From: Chitinophaga dinghuensis | GTDB taxonomy: Bacteria > Bacteroidota > Bacteroidia > Chitinophagales > Chitinophagaceae | Direction: 5' to 3' | DNA: 64,000 bases | Assembly: GCF_003259435.1 (NCBI RefSeq) | Contig: NZ_QLMA01000010.1 | Coordinates: forward strand, 1 to 64,000 | Shown: positions 51,166-60,432 of the stretch, in pieces | Layout of the letters: every line of letters starts with the position of its first letter | How positions within the stretch are numbered: the stretch's first letter is position 1 | Translations under genes and position numbers: made by a program | The notes under the pieces: model-generated | Seen by the model: only the letters and a program-made list of their open reading frames with translations | What the model was told of the DNA's origin: nothing | Database searches by the model: none

Positions 51166-51207
51166 GTCTGTCAACCAACTTTTAACCTGCAGTATATTAT
51201 AGGTCCG

Positions 51208-51813
51208 ATGGGAATTTTTAAGCGAGAAGAGACTGACCATTTACCAGAGGAAATTCTGCTGGAACGCTCTGCCAGTGGAGATACGCAGGCTTATGAACAA
51301 CTGTATACCCGTTATCTGCCTAAATTATATCATTACATATCCCGTTTTTCCAACTTCTCTCCGGATGATATTATGGATATCTGTCAGGATCTCTTTCTAA
51401 AATTATGGGATAGAAAAGAATTGTTGTTAACTATTCATTCACTGGACGTTTATCTGAAGCGGGCAGGAAAAAACACTTTACTGGACAGGCTAAAGCATGG
51501 ACAGTTTAAAGAAAATTTACATCTGCAATACAGCGAGCGCAAAGAACAATTCCGGGCCACTACAGAAGAACTGTTGCAGTTTTCCGAATACAGTACGCTG
51601 GCACAACAGGCTATCAGTCAGCTATCGGCCAGAAAGCAGGAGATATTCCGACTGCGAATGGAACAAGATCTTTCGCTGGATGAAATAGCGGCACTATTAC
51701 ATATTTCCAAGTCCAGGGTAAAACAGTCTATCTACGAGGCTAAGGACGAAATCAGGGCCTTCCTGAAAAAAAGAGGCGCATTATCTATTCTCCTCTTACT
51801 GATTCATTTATAA
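51208..51813 (+). CDS. ECF RNA polymerase sigma factor (locus 3)
   Basis: 201 residues from the ATG at 51208 (MGIFKREETDHLPEEILLER). Region 2: QAYEQLYTRYLPKLYHYISR and D-I-C-Q-D-L-F-L-K-L-W. Region 4: LSARKQEIFRLRMEQDLSLD, then E-I-A-A-L-L-H-I-S-K-S-R-V-K-Q-S. A hydrophobic end (SILLLLIHL) is common in this subfamily. It drives the FecR-SusC-SusD-phosphatase genes that follow on the same strand, 67 bp to FecR. Confidence 0.92.
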   Translation: MGIFKREETDHLPEEILLERSASGDTQAYEQLYTRYLPKLYHYISRFSNFSPDDIMDICQDLFLKLWDRKELLLTIHSLDVYLKRAGKNTLLDRLKHGQFKENLHLQYSERKEQFRATTEELLQFSEYSTLAQQAISQLSARKQEIFRLRMEQDLSLDEIAALLHISKSRVKQSIYEAKDEIRAFLKKRGALSILLLLIHL

Positions 51814-51880
51814 TTTTTTTTCTGGCAGACCAGTTTCTTTTCCTTCGAGGATCGTCTTTCTAATAAAGACATATCTGGCA

Positions 51881-53020
51881 ATGACCAAAGAGGATGTAAA
51901 AAACCTAATACCAACGCTGATTAGCGGCCAATGCAGAGCAGAGGAAGAAGCTGCTTTTCAGACATGGCTGCAACAGGCGCCGGAGGAGGAATTGAGTGAA
52001 ATCATGGAGCTGTATTACGATACCATGGGTAATGGAGATGTTATGTCCTCCATGCCAGCAGATTTCACTTCTACCTTACAGCAGCGGATACGTTCTTCCA
52101 TTGCACCGCCCCAAAATAACTGGCCTTATGTACGTGTAGCTGCCGCCATTGCACTATTGCTAAGTATAGGCGTCGCCGGATACCTGCTGAAACCAAAGTC
52201 GCCCGCGAAACTGCATACCAATGCCATTATTACTCCCGGCACTGACAAAGCCATACTTACGCTCGCAGATGGTACACAGGTGGAATTAGGCCGTCAGCAG
52301 GACGACAGTTCCATCCACATAGGATCGCAGGTAATACGACTGGACGACTCCAAGATCAGCTATAATGGCGATGCTACCGCAAAAAACACTTTTAATACAC
52401 TCACTACGCCAAGAGGAGCGCAATTCCAGATCATCCTCCCTGACGGCAGCCATGTATGGCTGAATGCAGTATCCTCTCTACGCTACCCGGTGGCCTTCAA
52501 CGAAGACAACAGAACTGTGGAACTGACCGGACAAGCCTATTTTGATATTGTACCTTCTACCACTCCGTTCATTGTAAAAACAGGCGTTACCACTATACAG
52601 GTACTCGGTACCGGCTTCGATGTAATGTCTTATCAGGAAGAAGGCCCCGCAAAAACGACCTTGTTGAAAGGTAGTATCGTTGTGGAAACGGCCGGTTCCC
52701 GTTGTCAGCTGAAACCAGGAGACCAGGCCACTTACAATGAGAATACCGCCAAACTGGATATTTCCCGACCGCCTGTAGATGAAGTGATTGCATGGAAAGA
52801 AGGAGAATTCCGCTTCAACGGCATCAGTATCGTAGCCATTATGCGACAATTATCCAGATGGTATGATGTAGATATCAAATATGAGGGACCGCCGCCTACC
52901 ACGGCCTTCAGCGGTAATCTGCCAAGAAAAGAAAACGTAAATGAAATATTACATGCATTAGAAGCGACAGAGGCTGCCCACTTCAGTATTGAGGGCAGAA
53001 CTATCATCGTGCGAAAATAA
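51881..53020 (+). CDS. FecR-type anti-sigma factor (locus 3)
   Basis: 379 residues. N-terminal sigma-binding part with LISGQCRAEEEAAFQTWLQQ, one membrane helix (about 84-103) and a periplasmic FecR domain with LPDGSHVWLNAVSSLRYPV and VLGTGFDVMSYQEEG, then a C-terminal STN-like domain starting EGEFRFNGISIVAIMRQLSR. It passes the signal from the STN domain of the transporter encoded at 53148 to the sigma factor encoded at 51208. Confidence 0.92.
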   Translation: MTKEDVKNLIPTLISGQCRAEEEAAFQTWLQQAPEEELSEIMELYYDTMGNGDVMSSMPADFTSTLQQRIRSSIAPPQNNWPYVRVAAAIALLLSIGVAGYLLKPKSPAKLHTNAIITPGTDKAILTLADGTQVELGRQQDDSSIHIGSQVIRLDDSKISYNGDATAKNTFNTLTTPRGAQFQIILPDGSHVWLNAVSSLRYPVAFNEDNRTVELTGQAYFDIVPSTTPFIVKTGVTTIQVLGTGFDVMSYQEEGPAKTTLLKGSIVVETAGSRCQLKPGDQATYNENTAKLDISRPPVDEVIAWKEGEFRFNGISIVAIMRQLSRWYDVDIKYEGPPPTTAFSGNLPRKENVNEILHALEATEAAHFSIEGRTIIVRK

Positions 53021-53046
53021 CATCATCAATCATCTGAAATAAAAAA

Positions 53047-53072
53047 CCGGAAGTGCTTCGACCTACTTCCGG
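53047..53072. terminator. Hairpin between FecR and SusC genes
   Basis: CCGGAAGT (53047-53054) with ACTTCCGG (53065-53072), 8-bp stem and 10-nt loop in the 127-bp gap. No T-run on the plus side, so it may reduce read-through from FecR into SusC or stabilise RNA rather than stop it. Confidence 0.35.
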
Positions 53073-53147
53073 CAAAAGTTTCAGGGATTGTCGATTATAA
53101 AGTTGCCTAGACTCATTTTATCGTAAATCCTAAAACCAGTTAAAAGT

Positions 53148-56100
53148 ATGAATCTACTTTTAAACGACAAAGCTGTGTCGTTACCTGTACCACTAAAGCT
53201 GTTAATGATTATGAAATGGACAGCCGTCTTTATCTGTATTGCGGCCCTACATGTAAGTGCCAAAGGCTATTCACAAAAAGTGACCATCAATTCCTCTTCT
53301 ATCCGTCTGAATGAAGTTTTCAAAGATATCCGGAAACAGACCGGATTAGCATTTGTGTATGACAAAGCGTTGCTGGACAAAACACATCCGGTAACTATCA
53401 ATGCCCGGGACAGGGAATTTACGGAGGTACTGGCCGAATGTCTGTATGCACAACACCTCACTTTTGAAGTGACCAGTAATATTATTATCATAAAAAAAGC
53501 GCCGCCCGTTGGGAATATTATACTGGATAATATCACCACCACGGTAATAGGACAGGGAGATATTAAGGGACATTTAGCGGGTCCGGAAGGAGAAGCCATC
53601 ATAGGCGCTACTGTTCGTTTGAAAGGCACAGAAAAAGCCACCATCACTAATGCAACAGGCGATTTCACCCTGAGCGGCGTTAAGGATGGCACTTATCTGC
53701 TGGAAGTATCTTCCATTGGCTATGAAAATTTCACCCGGTCTGTAACGGTTAAAAATGAAAATATTCACCTGGACCTGAAGCTGCAAAAAAGTATCTCCGG
53801 CCTGAATGATGTGGTGGTCGTAGCTTATAGCAGTCAACGTAAGTCTACTTTCACAGGATCAGTGAGTACGCTGAGTACCAAACAGCTGGAAGGTTCTCCC
53901 AGAGCCACCATCCAGGACAACTTGCAGGGAAATGTAAGCGGCGTAGTAGTTTCAATGGGTTCCGGCCAGCCAGGAGCTGCCCCCAACGTACGTATTCGCG
54001 GGATAGGTTCCATCAACGCAGGAAGCTCTCCATTGTATGTAGTAGATGGAATTCCGCTGAACAGCGTCGATCTCAATAGTTTCAATGCCAATGATATCGC
54101 CAGTATGACGGTATTAAAAGATGCCGCTGCCGCATCCCTGTATGGTTCCAGAGCCGCCAATGGAGTGATCATCATCACTACGAAAAAAGGAGCCGCAGGA
54201 AAAACCACTTTCAATGCCAGCGCCCAAACCGGGTTTACGAATGTATCCAATGCAGTAGATGACAGACCGCTGAACACTAGAGAACAACTGGAACTCTTCC
54301 GGGAAAGCTGGATCAATGCAGGGAAAGATCCTGCACTGTTCGTTCCTGAATTAGTGAAACAAGGTATTGATACTACTGTAAATACCAACTGGTTCAAGGA
54401 ACTTACAAGAACCGGCAATTACCAGCAATTTAATCTTTCAGCCAGCGGCGGTACGGAAAAAACAACCTACTTCCTTTCCGGCGGATACTATAATGTAAAA
54501 TCTCCTTTGCTGGGAAGCGCCTTTAAACGCTATAACTTTACTGCCAGAATCAATGCTAAAGCCACCGAGAAACTTTCCCTCCAGGCAGGTATTATCACTG
54601 GCGCCACCCAGTCTAATACGGTGAGTGACGATGGTAGCAATGCCAACCCGGTAAGAGCATACAAGCGCTATGAACCCTGGCTGCGCGTATACCTGCCAGA
54701 TGGCTCCTATGATCTCAGCTACTCCAACAACTATAATCCGGTAGCCTTTACGCTGGAAAATAAACACCCACATGACCGCTATAACCTGATCGGAAATCTG
54801 GGACTGAAATATGAAATCATTCGCAACCTGACCTTCGAAAACCAGAACAGCGTTGATTTTGAATATGCCGAAAACCTGGATTATAATAAGGCCGGCATTG
54901 GTACTGCCAGATCTAATGGCGGCAGCGCCGACTATTCAACCGCACGCGCTATCTCGCTCGTAAGTACCAATTTATTGCGCTATATGCACGATTGGGGACG
55001 CCATCATCTGGAAGCATTCGGAGGTTATGAAGCCCAACAGGTAAGATCTTCTGATATCGGATTATCCAAAACCAACTTCATTCCCAACTCTTTCACACTG
55101 AGCAACGCAGCGGTTCTCGTAGACGGTACCAATACCGCCACCGGCAATACCCTCACAGGACTCTTCTCCAATTTCAGCTATAGCTATCATTCCAAATATT
55201 ATCTGTCGGCCTCTCTCCGCAGAGATGGCTCTTCCCGTTTCGGAGCAGAAAAAAGATATGGTAACTTCTGGTCTCTCGGCGCATCCTGGAATATCATTTC
55301 TGAATCTTTCATGAAAGATATGCCCGCCATCTCTCAGTTGAGATTGCGCGCCAGCTATGGTTCCAATGGTAACCAAAGCATCGCTGATTTTGCCTCCAGA
55401 GGACTTTATACCAACACCGCCAGCTATAATAATAATCCCGGCTATTATCTTTCCCAATATGGTAATAATAATCTCACCTGGGAAAAGAACAATCCATTTA
55501 ACGTTGGGCTGGACTTTGGTTTGCTGAAAGACCGCATTCAGGGTACCGTGGAATATTACAACAGGGTTACGTCCTCATTATTGCTCGACATGCCGGTTTC
55601 CGCCACCAATGGTATCAACAATATCACCAGAAACGTAGGATCTGTGCGCAACAGCGGTATCGAATTGGAATTAAATACCCTGAATATTGTTGCTGCTAAA
55701 AGAGGAGGATTCTCCTGGAATACCAGGGCTACTTTCTCCACACTTAACAATAAAATCACCAAACTGGTGAACACCATTGTAAGCAGCCCGTATATCAGAG
55801 AACAAGGCGGCGATTATTATCAATTCTATATGGTAGGATTTGCCGGCGCCAATCCTGATAATGGAGAAGCATTATTCTATACAGATAATACCAAATCTAC
55901 CACCACCAACGATTATACGAAAGCTGTCAGATACAAACAAGGCTCCGCATTGGCCAACTTCGTAACCGGTATGACCAATACCTTTGAATACAAAGGCTTC
56001 TCCTTCAGCTTCCAATTATACGGTAGCTTCGGCAGCAAGGTATTCGACAACTGGGGTACCAATACCTATACTGATGGTAGCGCCACTTTCGGTCCTACCG

Positions 56101-56450
56101 CAGGATTACCACGCTATTACTATGATAATCGCTGGACCGCACCCGGCCAAACCGGCAAACTCCCTAAAGTGGTATATAAAGGCGTAGCGCCAAGTACGTC
56201 CGACAGGTTCCTCTATGACGGTACGTATATACGTCTCCGTGATATCACCCTGGCATATGACCTGCCTGCCAGCCTGATGCACCGCCTGAGAATGTCTTCC
56301 ACCAGGATTTATGCAAGAGCGAATAACCTCTACACCTATGTGAAAGATAAGCGTCTGACATTCGATCCGGAAGTAGGTATTGAAGGACAAGCTGATCAAA
56401 GCGCTCCTATCTATCGGACTATCATGTTCGGTATTGATTTCAAATTCTAA
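53148..56450 (+). CDS. SusC/RagA TonB-dependent transporter with STN domain (locus 3)
   Basis: 1100 residues. Long signal peptide (about 1-44, ending KGYSQ), STN domain (about 48-115: SSIRLNEVFKDIRKQTGLAF), carboxypeptidase-like domain from GDIKGHLAGPEGEAIIGATV, TonB region and plug (MTVLKDAAAASLYGSRAANG) and barrel to FGIDFKF. Signalling transporter for the FecR/sigma pair upstream. SusD follows 18 bp later. No carbohydrate enzyme is encoded with it, so the nutrient is unknown. Confidence 0.95.
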   Translation: MNLLLNDKAVSLPVPLKLLMIMKWTAVFICIAALHVSAKGYSQKVTINSSSIRLNEVFKDIRKQTGLAFVYDKALLDKTHPVTINARDREFTEVLAECLYAQHLTFEVTSNIIIIKKAPPVGNIILDNITTTVIGQGDIKGHLAGPEGEAIIGATVRLKGTEKATITNATGDFTLSGVKDGTYLLEVSSIGYENFTRSVTVKNENIHLDLKLQKSISGLNDVVVVAYSSQRKSTFTGSVSTLSTKQLEGSPRATIQDNLQGNVSGVVVSMGSGQPGAAPNVRIRGIGSINAGSSPLYVVDGIPLNSVDLNSFNANDIASMTVLKDAAAASLYGSRAANGVIIITTKKGAAGKTTFNASAQTGFTNVSNAVDDRPLNTREQLELFRESWINAGKDPALFVPELVKQGIDTTVNTNWFKELTRTGNYQQFNLSASGGTEKTTYFLSGGYYNVKSPLLGSAFKRYNFTARINAKATEKLSLQAGIITGATQSNTVSDDGSNANPVRAYKRYEPWLRVYLPDGSYDLSYSNNYNPVAFTLENKHPHDRYNLIGNLGLKYEIIRNLTFENQNSVDFEYAENLDYNKAGIGTARSNGGSADYSTARAISLVSTNLLRYMHDWGRHHLEAFGGYEAQQVRSSDIGLSKTNFIPNSFTLSNAAVLVDGTNTATGNTLTGLFSNFSYSYHSKYYLSASLRRDGSSRFGAEKRYGNFWSLGASWNIISESFMKDMPAISQLRLRASYGSNGNQSIADFASRGLYTNTASYNNNPGYYLSQYGNNNLTWEKNNPFNVGLDFGLLKDRIQGTVEYYNRVTSSLLLDMPVSATNGINNITRNVGSVRNSGIELELNTLNIVAAKRGGFSWNTRATFSTLNNKITKLVNTIVSSPYIREQGGDYYQFYMVGFAGANPDNGEALFYTDNTKSTTTNDYTKAVRYKQGSALANFVTGMTNTFEYKGFSFSFQLYGSFGSKVFDNWGTNTYTDGSATFGPTAGLPRYYYDNRWTAPGQTGKLPKVVYKGVAPSTSDRFLYDGTYIRLRDITLAYDLPASLMHRLRMSSTRIYARANNLYTYVKDKRLTFDPEVGIEGQADQSAPIYRTIMFGIDFKF

Positions 56451-56468
56451 TCATTAATCCAACTAACA

Positions 56469-57926
56469 ATGAAGAAGCAATTACTAATATCATGCTGCAT
56501 AGCCGCTTTTGGCGCCATCGCTGTTTTGAGCAGCTGTAATAAAGATTTTCTGGATACGCAACCACAACAATCTACAGATATTAACGCCACATTCGTGGAT
56601 ATCAATTCAGGTCGGGCCAGTCTCAATGGGCTCTATTCCCTCACAAAAAGTGTCAGCTATTTCGGGCGCACACTTTATGTAACCGCTGATCTGATGGCCG
56701 ATAATGCCTATATCAGCTCCAGCAATTCAAAACGTTATCTGCAATTCGATACTTATACTGTGAATTCCAGCAACGGAGATGCCTCTGCCATGTGGAATAT
56801 CCTTTACAAAGTGGTAGTGAATACGAATCTGCTCATTCAGAATGGTAACAAAGTACAGCTGCCAGCCTCCGATAGCGCAGAAAAAGCACAGATTATTGGA
56901 GAAGCTTACGCCATGCGTGCGCTTGCGTATTTTGATCTGATGCGACTCTTTGCACAGCCCTATAATTCCACTGCCACTGCTAACCACCTGGGAGTTCCAT
57001 TGGTAACGGAAACAACTGCTGATGCAGGCGCTATTATATCGCCCTCCAGAACAGAGGCCGCAAAGGTTTATGCACAGATAGAGGCAGACCTGCAAAAGGC
57101 TATTACCATGATACCAGTTGCGCCCGTAGGATACACCCTCAGCGGCAATAAAGGACGCATTTCCAATTACGGTGCGAAAGCCATCCTGGCAAGGCTGTAC
57201 CTATACCTCCAAAAATGGCCGGAAGCAGAAACGCTTACCACTGAAATCATCTCTTCCAATAAATACGCATTACTTACCAAGGATAAACTCCCTACCGATT
57301 TCCAGTTGGAAAACAATGGAGAAACGATCTTTGAAATATTGTACCTCACCACAGATAATTTAGGTACAGACGCCATGGTAAACTTCTGCCTGCAAGGCGG
57401 TAGCTACGGCGACATGCTGGCCAGTGACGATCTCTATAATCAATATGATGCCACTGATGCAAGGAGAACATTCCTTGTAAAAGGGAAACGTAGTGGAGCG
57501 GAAAATCCGGCTATCCTGATCAATAAATACGTGAATAAAACCACTTATCTGGAAGGGATGAAAGTAGTAAGACTGGCAGAGATATATCTTACCCGTGCGG
57601 AAGCGCGCGCCATGCAAGGAAAAGATGGTCCTGCTGCTACAGACCTGGATGTAATCCGCACCCGCGCGTTGGGTACGGTTGCTCCTACAACAGCCACCGG
57701 CGCAGCATTGCTCACCCTCATCAAAAATGAACGCAGAAAGGAACTATGCTTTGAAGGACACCGTCTGTTTGACCTGACCAGATGGAAACAAGCCTTTACC
57801 AAATATAAAACCGGAGGCACTTCCATTAGCATAGCTTATCCCAATACGAAAACCATCATGCCGATTCCTTTATCAGAGATCAATGCCAATCCAAATATTG
57901 CGTCTCAACAAAATACCGACTACTGA
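56469..57926 (+). CDS. SusD/RagB-family lipoprotein (locus 3)
   Basis: 485 residues. Lipobox LSSC gives Cys23. After the F-L-D-T-Q-P start come TPR-like helices, the R-A-L-A-Y-F-D-L-M-R-L-F-A-Q-P-Y motif and the C-terminal ERRKELCFEGHRLFDLTRWK, all SusD hallmarks. Surface ligand-binding partner of the SusC encoded upstream. Its stop codon overlaps the start of the phosphatase gene by one base (TGATG), so the two are translationally coupled. Confidence 0.95.
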   Translation: MKKQLLISCCIAAFGAIAVLSSCNKDFLDTQPQQSTDINATFVDINSGRASLNGLYSLTKSVSYFGRTLYVTADLMADNAYISSSNSKRYLQFDTYTVNSSNGDASAMWNILYKVVVNTNLLIQNGNKVQLPASDSAEKAQIIGEAYAMRALAYFDLMRLFAQPYNSTATANHLGVPLVTETTADAGAIISPSRTEAAKVYAQIEADLQKAITMIPVAPVGYTLSGNKGRISNYGAKAILARLYLYLQKWPEAETLTTEIISSNKYALLTKDKLPTDFQLENNGETIFEILYLTTDNLGTDAMVNFCLQGGSYGDMLASDDLYNQYDATDARRTFLVKGKRSGAENPAILINKYVNKTTYLEGMKVVRLAEIYLTRAEARAMQGKDGPAATDLDVIRTRALGTVAPTTATGAALLTLIKNERRKELCFEGHRLFDLTRWKQAFTKYKTGGTSISIAYPNTKTIMPIPLSEINANPNIASQQNTDY

Positions 57927-58459
57927 TGAGAAAATTTATACTGACAGCTATTTGTCTCACTACAGCTATCATGGCCCATGCGCAGCAATGGGCTACGAAA
58001 AAGGAGATAGGCAATGTCAAAAACTTATTCCAGGTCAGCGATAGTATTTTCAGATCAGCACAACCGGATAGCAGTGGTTTTATTGCTTTGCATCATTTCG
58101 GGATAGCCAGCGTATTAAACCTTCGCACGCACCACAGTGATAGCATGGCCAGCGGTAATACAAATTTCCGCTTGTATCATGTAGAAATGGAAGCGAAAAA
58201 ATTTACGGATCAGGAAATCATTGCCGCACTGAAAGCGCTGCAACAAGCGCCTAAACCTATACTGATACATTGCCAGCATGGAAGCGACAGAACCGGCGTA
58301 GTAACGGCTATGTACAGAATTGTGGTACAGCATTGGAAAAAAGAAGATGCGATTGCAGAACTGGAACAGGGCAATTTTGGTTTTCATAAACAATATGTAA
58401 ATATTCCGGAGTATATCAGAACAGTTGATATTGAAAAAATCCGACTTGCCATTAAATAG
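57926..58459 (+). CDS. Exported dual-specificity/tyrosine phosphatase-like protein
   Basis: 177 residues. Signal peptide (1-20, ending MAHAQ). The mature part has F-R-S-A-Q-P (42-47), the general-acid region and the catalytic loop HCQHGSDRTG with Cys116 and Arg122, the C-x5-R signature of cysteine phosphatases. FRSAQP links it to the Siw14/DSP-type group, which includes inositol-phosphate phosphatases. Last gene of locus 3, one-base overlap with SusD, then a terminator. Exported, so it may remove phosphate from the imported ligand, for example phosphorylated sugars or inositol phosphates. That substrate is inference. Confidence 0.85.
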   Translation: MRKFILTAICLTTAIMAHAQQWATKKEIGNVKNLFQVSDSIFRSAQPDSSGFIALHHFGIASVLNLRTHHSDSMASGNTNFRLYHVEMEAKKFTDQEIIAALKALQQAPKPILIHCQHGSDRTGVVTAMYRIVVQHWKKEDAIAELEQGNFGFHKQYVNIPEYIRTVDIEKIRLAIK

Positions 58460-58467
58460 CCATATAA

Positions 58468-58505
58468 AAGCGGCCAACTCCATAAAGAGTTGGCCGCTTG
58501 GTTTT
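58468..58505 (+). terminator. Terminator of locus 3
   Basis: AAGCGGCCAACTC (58468-58480) with GAGTTGGCCGCTT (58487-58499), 13-bp perfect stem, 6-nt loop, followed by GGTTTTT. It lies 8 bp after the phosphatase stop. Confidence 0.85.
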
Positions 58506-58532
58506 TAAAATACCTTAATAATTATCGCAACT

Positions 58533-59540
58533 TCACAAGCCCAGCTCCTGTTGCATCCAGTTCTCTAAAAAACGATTGACATCATCAGGTTTCTCCTGTA
58601 CCATCCAGTGGCCACTATACACAGTTTCTTCCCGAAGATTTGTGCAGAAAGTCCGCATAGGATCTGCTAATTTCGAATGTAATGTATCACAGATCCAATC
58701 ATATGCAGCATGAAGAAAAAGGACTGGCAATGAAAGAACGCCTCCGTTTACCGACTGTTGAGCATATTTGATATTGCGTTCGGCATTCATATACCAGGCA
58801 TTGGGACCAAAGAAACCATTTTTTGAAAACGCGTTAATGTATTCCTGTAAATCCTCCGTAGTAAGGACTGCCGGATCAGCAGGAACATCTGGTGCAATTC
58901 CAGCGCCGCCGAACCAGCCTCCCAATTGCTGCAATGTGGCAGTTGGTCCGGGTTTACCTTCCCCCGCAGGATTTCCCGAACGCATGAAGGCGCGGAACGT
59001 TCTGGAAATATCCGCTTCAAATGCTTTTTGCCCTTCCTCAAAATGGGATGTATAATATAATTGATAATCCCATTGCCCGGCAGGAAAGGAATCCAGGGGG
59101 TAAATATCTCTGTTAACAAGTGGGATCAGGTTTTCCGGTGCAAAACCATTTGGGTAATAGGGTACACAAAGGTTGGCAATTGCGCGGCAAACTTCCGGAT
59201 GGTGGCTTGCGATACTCCAGACAACAGGAGCGCCCCAGTCGTGCCCTATCCAGATCGCATTGGGTCGGTTCAGACACTGCAACAGTTGCAGCATGTCTTT
59301 CACTATTTCCTCCATACAGTAATCTTCATAACGATTATATACAGAAGAATTCCCATACCCTCTCATATCAGGCGCTACAACATAATACCCTTTATTTGAA
59401 AAATAGTCCATCTGTTTATGCCACATGAAAGAGAGTTCAGGCCAGCCATGGATAAATATTATTAAAGTCCCATCCTGTGGGCCGGCAGTCCTGTAAGAAG
59501 TCGTATTTCTACTTGTTCGGCAGATAGACTGTTGTTCCAT
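58533..59540 (-). CDS. Epoxide-hydrolase-like alpha/beta hydrolase
   Basis: 335 residues, cytoplasmic. Oxyanion motif HGWP at 31-34, nucleophile Asp101 in GHDWGAP, catalytic His in YSGHWMVQEKP and two cap-domain Tyr candidates (QLYYTSHFEEGQ). An Asp nucleophile, not Ser, places it with soluble epoxide hydrolases or haloalkane dehalogenases. The H-G-W-P and cap tyrosines favour the former, which add water to epoxides. Single gene, no clear -7 box upstream. The substrate cannot be named. Confidence 0.85.
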   Translation of the reverse strand: MEQQSICRTSRNTTSYRTAGPQDGTLIIFIHGWPELSFMWHKQMDYFSNKGYYVVAPDMRGYGNSSVYNRYEDYCMEEIVKDMLQLLQCLNRPNAIWIGHDWGAPVVWSIASHHPEVCRAIANLCVPYYPNGFAPENLIPLVNRDIYPLDSFPAGQWDYQLYYTSHFEEGQKAFEADISRTFRAFMRSGNPAGEGKPGPTATLQQLGGWFGGAGIAPDVPADPAVLTTEDLQEYINAFSKNGFFGPNAWYMNAERNIKYAQQSVNGGVLSLPVLFLHAAYDWICDTLHSKLADPMRTFCTNLREETVYSGHWMVQEKPDDVNRFLENWMQQELGL

Positions 59541-59680
59541 AAAGAAGTAATTGAAATGTATAGTGGAGAGGATTGATCCTGTATTAAATATACTAAAAAG
59601 GCGCCGTATAACCAGTTGGGGTATATGAAGAGAGATGTATGGGGGAGACGAGCGTCGGCTATAGAGGAAAGCTTTTAAAA

Positions 59681-59709
59681 AGGCCGTCTCTAATTTATAG
59701 AGACGGCCT
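59681..59709 (-). terminator. Terminator after the SUKH-like gene
   Basis: AGGCCGTCTCT (59681-59691) with AGAGACGGCCT (59699-59709), 11-bp perfect stem, 7-nt loop. On the minus strand it is followed by TTTTAAAAG. It lies 14 bp after the stop at 59723. Confidence 0.8.
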
Positions 59710-59722
59710 GCACTAGTAATAA

Positions 59723-60412
59723 TTATATTTCTTCCTGATAAGGGAAGCTACTATCCATCCACTGGAAATTGATTTCTGCCTCGAGGATATCGCGTAGTTC
59801 AGCACTGGTCAATGTTCCTTTAGCAAAAGTAGATTGTATTATTTCCTGCTGGCGCGCCGTCAGATAAGGTGCATGTGATTGCAACCATTTGCGGCAGTTA
59901 TCCGCCATATCGCCGCTGGCGAGCAACCCTGGATAGTTGGTATCCATATCAGTCACTGTTTCCAGCATTTGCAGGAAAATGAAGTCCTGCAAGTTTTTAG
60001 CGAGGATACATGCTTCATTGGAATCATGCCAAACCAATACTACTGGTACATCTTCTCCATCCTGGAGATTATAATACAAGGCAAACCAGTCGCCTGCACC
60101 GGAAGTTGCAATAGGTACAAATTTATGTATCGGATCAGCGAAGAGCATTCCTTCTTCCATATAATCTGCTACCATGCTGGTATTGAGCAATTCCAGGTCG
60201 TTGGCGTACAATAATAAAGGCGGGTGCTCCTTTAGCGTGGGAAATATCTTTTGATACCATTCCGGGCCAAAGGCTCCCCAGTTCAACATACCGTCTGCAT
60301 ATAACTGTTTATAGAGTGCAGGGTATCTAAAGTTGTGCAACTGTTCAATTTCTTCGGGACGCATAATAAGTCTTGATAATACCGGTTTTTCAGACGGCGT
60401 CAAGTTACTCAC
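59723..60412 (-). CDS. SMI1/KNR4 (SUKH)-like protein
   Basis: 229 residues, soluble. The segments FRYPALYKQLYADGMLNWG, FVPIATSGAGDWFALYYN and V-L-V-W-H-D-S-N-E-A-C-I-L-A-K-N-L-Q-D-F-I fit the SUKH fold (SMI1/KNR4). SUKH proteins are often immunity proteins against polymorphic toxins, but many are housekeeping. No toxin gene is next to it. It lies 20 bp after the metallophosphoesterase gene and probably shares its transcript. Confidence 0.7.
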   Translation of the reverse strand: MSNLTPSEKPVLSRLIMRPEEIEQLHNFRYPALYKQLYADGMLNWGAFGPEWYQKIFPTLKEHPPLLLYANDLELLNTSMVADYMEEGMLFADPIHKFVPIATSGAGDWFALYYNLQDGEDVPVVLVWHDSNEACILAKNLQDFIFLQMLETVTDMDTNYPGLLASGDMADNCRKWLQSHAPYLTARQQEIIQSTFAKGTLTSAELRDILEAEINFQWMDSSFPYQEEI

Positions 60413-60432
60413 TTTGCAGAAAAAACGCCAAA

